Assembly (NCBI GenBank): GCA_035476855.1
Contig: DATILC010000039.1
Location: forward strand, 1-7,721
Length of the DNA: 7,721 bases
From: Solimonas_A sp035476855
GTDB taxonomy: Bacteria; Pseudomonadota; Gammaproteobacteria; Nevskiales; Nevskiaceae
Direction: 5' to 3'
In this document: in pieces, positions 5,344 to 7,721 of the stretch
Layout: every line of letters begins with the position of its first letter
Numbering within the stretch: the stretch's first letter is position 1
Notes under the pieces: model-generated
The model's input: only the letters and a program-made list of their open reading frames with translations
Told to the model about the DNA's origin: nothing
Database searches by the model: none
Translations under genes and position numbers: made by a program

Positions 5344-6804
5344 ATGAGAATCGAAAGCGAAGCACTGACCTTCGACGACGTTCTGCTGCTGCCCGCGTAT
5401 TCCGAAGTCCTTCCGCGGCAAGTAGATACCTCCACGCAGTTGACCCGGCGCATCCGGCTCAACGTACCCCTGCTGTCCGCGGCCATGGACACCGTGACCG
5501 AGGCCAAGCTGGCGATCGCGCTGGCCCAGGAAGGCGGCATGGGCATTGTTCACAAGAACATGTCGGCCCAGCGCCAGGCCGCCGAGGTCCGCGCGGTCAA
5601 GAAGTACGAAAGCGGGGTCATTACCGACCCGATCGTGGTGCCGCCCGACATGACCGTCGGCGAGGTCCTCAAGCTGACCCGCGCCAACCGCATCTCCGGC
5701 GTGCCGGTGGTCGACGGCAAGGAACTGGTCGGCATCGTCACCAGCCGCGACCTGCGTTTCGAAACCCGTTTCGACGAGCCCGTCTCCCGCGTCATGACGC
5801 CGAAGTCGCGTCTGGTGACGGTCAAGGAAGGCGCCTCGCGCGAGGAAGTGATCACCAAGCTGCATGAGCACCGCATCGAGAAGGTGCTGGTGGTCAACGA
5901 CCGCTTCCAGTTGCGCGGCATGATCACGGTCAAGGACATCCAGAAGTCCAAGGACTTCCCGATGGCCTGCAAGGACGAGCGCGGCAGCCTGCGCGTCGGC
6001 GCCGCGGTCGGCACCGGCGGCGATACCGAGGAGCGTGTCTCCGCGCTGGTCGAGGCCGGCGTCGACCTGGTGGTGGTGGATACCGCCCACGGCCACTCCA
6101 AGGGCGTGCTGGACCGCGTCAGCTGGATCAAGCAGACCTGGCCGGACCTGCAGGTCATCGGTGGCAACATCGCCACCGGCGACGCCGCGCTGGCCCTGGT
6201 CAAGGCCGGCGCCGACGGCGTCAAGGTCGGCATCGGCCCCGGTTCGATCTGCACCACCCGCGTCGTCGCCGGCGTCGGCGTGCCGCAGATCGGCGCCGTG
6301 ATGAGCGTGGCCGCCGCACTGAAGGACCAGGGCATCCCGCTGATCGCCGATGGCGGCGTGCGCTACTCCGGCGACTTCGCCAAGGCCCTGGCGGCCGGCG
6401 CCTACGCGGTGATGGTCGGCTCGATGCTGGCCGGCACCGAGGAAGCCCCGGGCGAGGTCGAGCTCTGGCAGGGCCGTTCCTACAAGGCCTACCGCGGCAT
6501 GGGTTCCATGGGCGCGATGGCGCAGGGTTCCAAGGACCGCTACTTCCAGGACACCACCGCCGAGGTCGAGAAGCTGGTGCCGGAAGGCATCGAAGGCCGC
6601 GTGCCGTACAAGGGCCCGATGTCGGCGATCATCCACCAGATGGTCGGCGGCCTGCGCGCCAGCATGGGCTACACCGGCTGCCAGTCGATCGAGGATCTGC
6701 GTACCCGCACCAAGTTCGTGAAGATCACCTCGGCAGGCATGCGCGAGTCGCATGTGCACGACGTGACCATCGTCAAGGAAGCGCCCAACTACCGGGCCGA
6801 GTAA
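5344..6804 (+). CDS. guaB: Inosine-5'-monophosphate dehydrogenase
   Basis: GuaB oxidises IMP to XMP with NAD+, the committed step to guanine nucleotides, as a cytoplasmic tetramer/octamer. The 486 residues match E. coli (488). The catalytic TIM barrel is split by two CBS domains (about 90-200; first CBS ITDPIVVPPDMTVGEVL at 93-109). The active-site loop GPGSICTTR has Cys303 as the nucleophile. DGGVRYSGD and the flap around YRGMGSMGAM follow, and the protein ends in APNYRAE, the usual terminus. The start follows GGAG at a good distance, and LTFDDVLL sits 8 residues in, as expected. It diverges from xseA, as in E. coli, and guaA follows after 32 bases that contain a terminator-like hairpin. No truncation or missing key residue was seen. 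Confidence 0.98.
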   Translation: MRIESEALTFDDVLLLPAYSEVLPRQVDTSTQLTRRIRLNVPLLSAAMDTVTEAKLAIALAQEGGMGIVHKNMSAQRQAAEVRAVKKYESGVITDPIVVPPDMTVGEVLKLTRANRISGVPVVDGKELVGIVTSRDLRFETRFDEPVSRVMTPKSRLVTVKEGASREEVITKLHEHRIEKVLVVNDRFQLRGMITVKDIQKSKDFPMACKDERGSLRVGAAVGTGGDTEERVSALVEAGVDLVVVDTAHGHSKGVLDRVSWIKQTWPDLQVIGGNIATGDAALALVKAGADGVKVGIGPGSICTTRVVAGVGVPQIGAVMSVAAALKDQGIPLIADGGVRYSGDFAKALAAGAYAVMVGSMLAGTEEAPGEVELWQGRSYKAYRGMGSMGAMAQGSKDRYFQDTTAEVEKLVPEGIEGRVPYKGPMSAIIHQMVGGLRASMGYTGCQSIEDLRTRTKFVKITSAGMRESHVHDVTIVKEAPNYRAE

Positions 6805-6811
6805 AAACCAC

Positions 6812-6833
6812 GCCCCGGCTTGCCGGGGCTTTT
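6812..6833 (+). terminator. Terminator-like hairpin between guaB and guaA
   Basis: GCCCCGGC (6812-6819) and GCCGGGGC (6822-6829) are perfect complements followed by TTTT. With a CTTG loop the stem is 7 GC pairs. It starts 7 bases after the guaB stop and its T-run ends 3 bases before the first guaA ATG. The GGGG of its right arm is also the best Shine-Dalgarno candidate for guaA. The T-run is short, so partial termination is more likely than a full stop. Confidence 0.65.
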
Positions 6834-6836
6834 CAC

Positions 6837-7721
6837 ATGAAGTCCATGAATATCCATAGCGACAAGATCCTGATCCTCGATTTCGGCAGCCAGTACACCC
6901 AGCTGATCGCGCGCCGCGTGCGCGAGCTGGGCGTCTACTGCGAACTGCATCCCTGGGACATGACCGACGCGGACATCCGCGCCTTCGGCCCCAAGGGCGT
7001 GATCCTCTCCGGCGGCCCGGAATCGGTGATCGAGCCGAATGCCCCGGCAGCGCCGCAGGCGGTGTGGGACCTGAAGGTGCCGGTGCTGGGCATCTGCTAC
7101 GGCATGCAGACCATGGCCGCGCAGCTGGGCGGCAAGGTTGATCCGGGCGCGGTCAAGGAATTCGGCTACGCCGAAATCCGTGCCCATGCGCACTCGCGCC
7201 TGCTCAAGGACATCGAGGACCGCGTCAACGCCGAGGGCCATGGCCTGCTCGACGTGTGGATGTCGCATGGCGACCACGTGTCGCAGCTGCCGGCCGGCTT
7301 CAAGCGCATCGCCTCGACCAAGGACGTGCCGATCGCCGGCATGGCCGACGAGTCGCGCGGCTACTACGCGCTGCAGTTCCACCCGGAAGTGACGCACACC
7401 ACCCAGGGCGCGCGCATCTACTCGCGCTTCCTGCACGAGATCTGCGGCTGCGGCGACGCCTGGAAGCCGGGCCGCATCATCGAGGACGCGATCGACACCG
7501 TGCGCAAGCAGGTCGGTAGCTCCAAGGTGCTGCTGGGCCTGTCGGGCGGCGTCGATTCCTCGGTGGTCGCGGCGCTGTTGCACAAGGCCATCGGCGAGCA
7601 GTTGACCTGCGTGTTTGTCGACCACGGCCTGCTGCGCCACCAGGAAGGCGACCAGGTCATGAAGATCTTCGCCCAGCACCTGGGCGTGAAGGTCATCCGC
7701 GTCGACGCCGAGGAGCGCTTC
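6837..7721 (+). CDS. guaA: GMP synthase (glutamine-hydrolysing), 5' part
   Basis: GuaA converts XMP to GMP using ATP and glutamine-derived ammonia. The window holds 295 residues and cuts the gene off at its right edge; the whole family is about 520 aa. The class I glutamine amidotransferase domain is complete: LILDFGSQYTQL from 12, oxyanion motif LSGGPES (57-63), nucleophile Cys87 in GICYGM, and His182/Glu184 in FHPE. The ATP-pyrophosphatase domain begins about residue 212, with the P-loop SGGVDSS at 236-242 and VDHGLLR at 261-267. The C-terminal dimerisation domain lies outside. Two ATGs are possible: 6837, with GGGG 8 bases upstream, and 6846, which gives MNIHSDK; numbering here uses 6837. 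It forms a guaBA unit with guaB, but an intrinsic-terminator-like hairpin lies between them. Confidence 0.97.
   Translation, partial: MKSMNIHSDKILILDFGSQYTQLIARRVRELGVYCELHPWDMTDADIRAFGPKGVILSGGPESVIEPNAPAAPQAVWDLKVPVLGICYGMQTMAAQLGGKVDPGAVKEFGYAEIRAHAHSRLLKDIEDRVNAEGHGLLDVWMSHGDHVSQLPAGFKRIASTKDVPIAGMADESRGYYALQFHPEVTHTTQGARIYSRFLHEICGCGDAWKPGRIIEDAIDTVRKQVGSSKVLLGLSGGVDSSVVAALLHKAIGEQLTCVFVDHGLLRHQEGDQVMKIFAQHLGVKVIRVDAEERF

Noticed and set aside
5256..5546. 97-codon N-terminal extension of xseA
   Set aside because: It would overlap guaB antisense and the promoter gap. XseA from 5255 already has the family's length and begins close to the OB-fold.
4873..6759. Long leftward open frame (628 codons) opposite guaB and running into xseA
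   Set aside because: It is antisense to guaB and then out of frame with xseA. It has His/Asp/Ala-rich mirror composition and no recognisable motif.

Overview
This window comes from a GC-rich gammaproteobacterial chromosome. Codons favour G or C at the third position, and divergent xseA and guaBA is the arrangement known from E. coli. Fis, PrmA, PurH and XseA all look gammaproteobacterial. The protein style and hairpin-rich intergenic DNA suggest the Xanthomonadales/Nevskiales neighbourhood, but that is an impression and no marker gene settles it.

Layout, left to right. Positions 1-589 hold no convincing gene. They are packed with inverted repeats: two similar three-way-junction modules (2-112 and 276-383), a possible pseudoknotted segment between them (147-235), a short GC hairpin, a T-rich/A-rich inverted repeat (435-462), and the terminator that ends purH (about 535-569). 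Four leftward genes follow, in transcription order xseA (5255-3894), prmA (3890-2565), fis (2447-2184) and purH (2152-590). xseA and prmA are 3 bp apart and probably coupled. fis has its own candidate promoter and runs into purH after 31 bp. Rightward and divergent from xseA are guaB (5344-6804) and the start of guaA (6837 to the window edge), separated by a terminator-like hairpin.

PurH makes IMP, GuaB oxidises IMP to XMP and GuaA aminates XMP to GMP, so the window carries the last steps to IMP and the whole guanine branch. The other genes serve DNA repair (XseA), ribosomal protein methylation (PrmA) and nucleoid/transcription control (Fis).

The main oddities are these. PrmA is fused in frame, with no linker and no internal start, to a protein-tyrosine-phosphatase-like domain whose signature is C-x4-R rather than C-x5-R. 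dusB and purD, the neighbours expected from E. coli and Pseudomonas, are absent beside fis and purH. A near-perfect terminator sits directly in front of guaA. The first 430 bp hold structured repeats. No defence system, mobile element gene, CRISPR array, tRNA or rRNA was seen.
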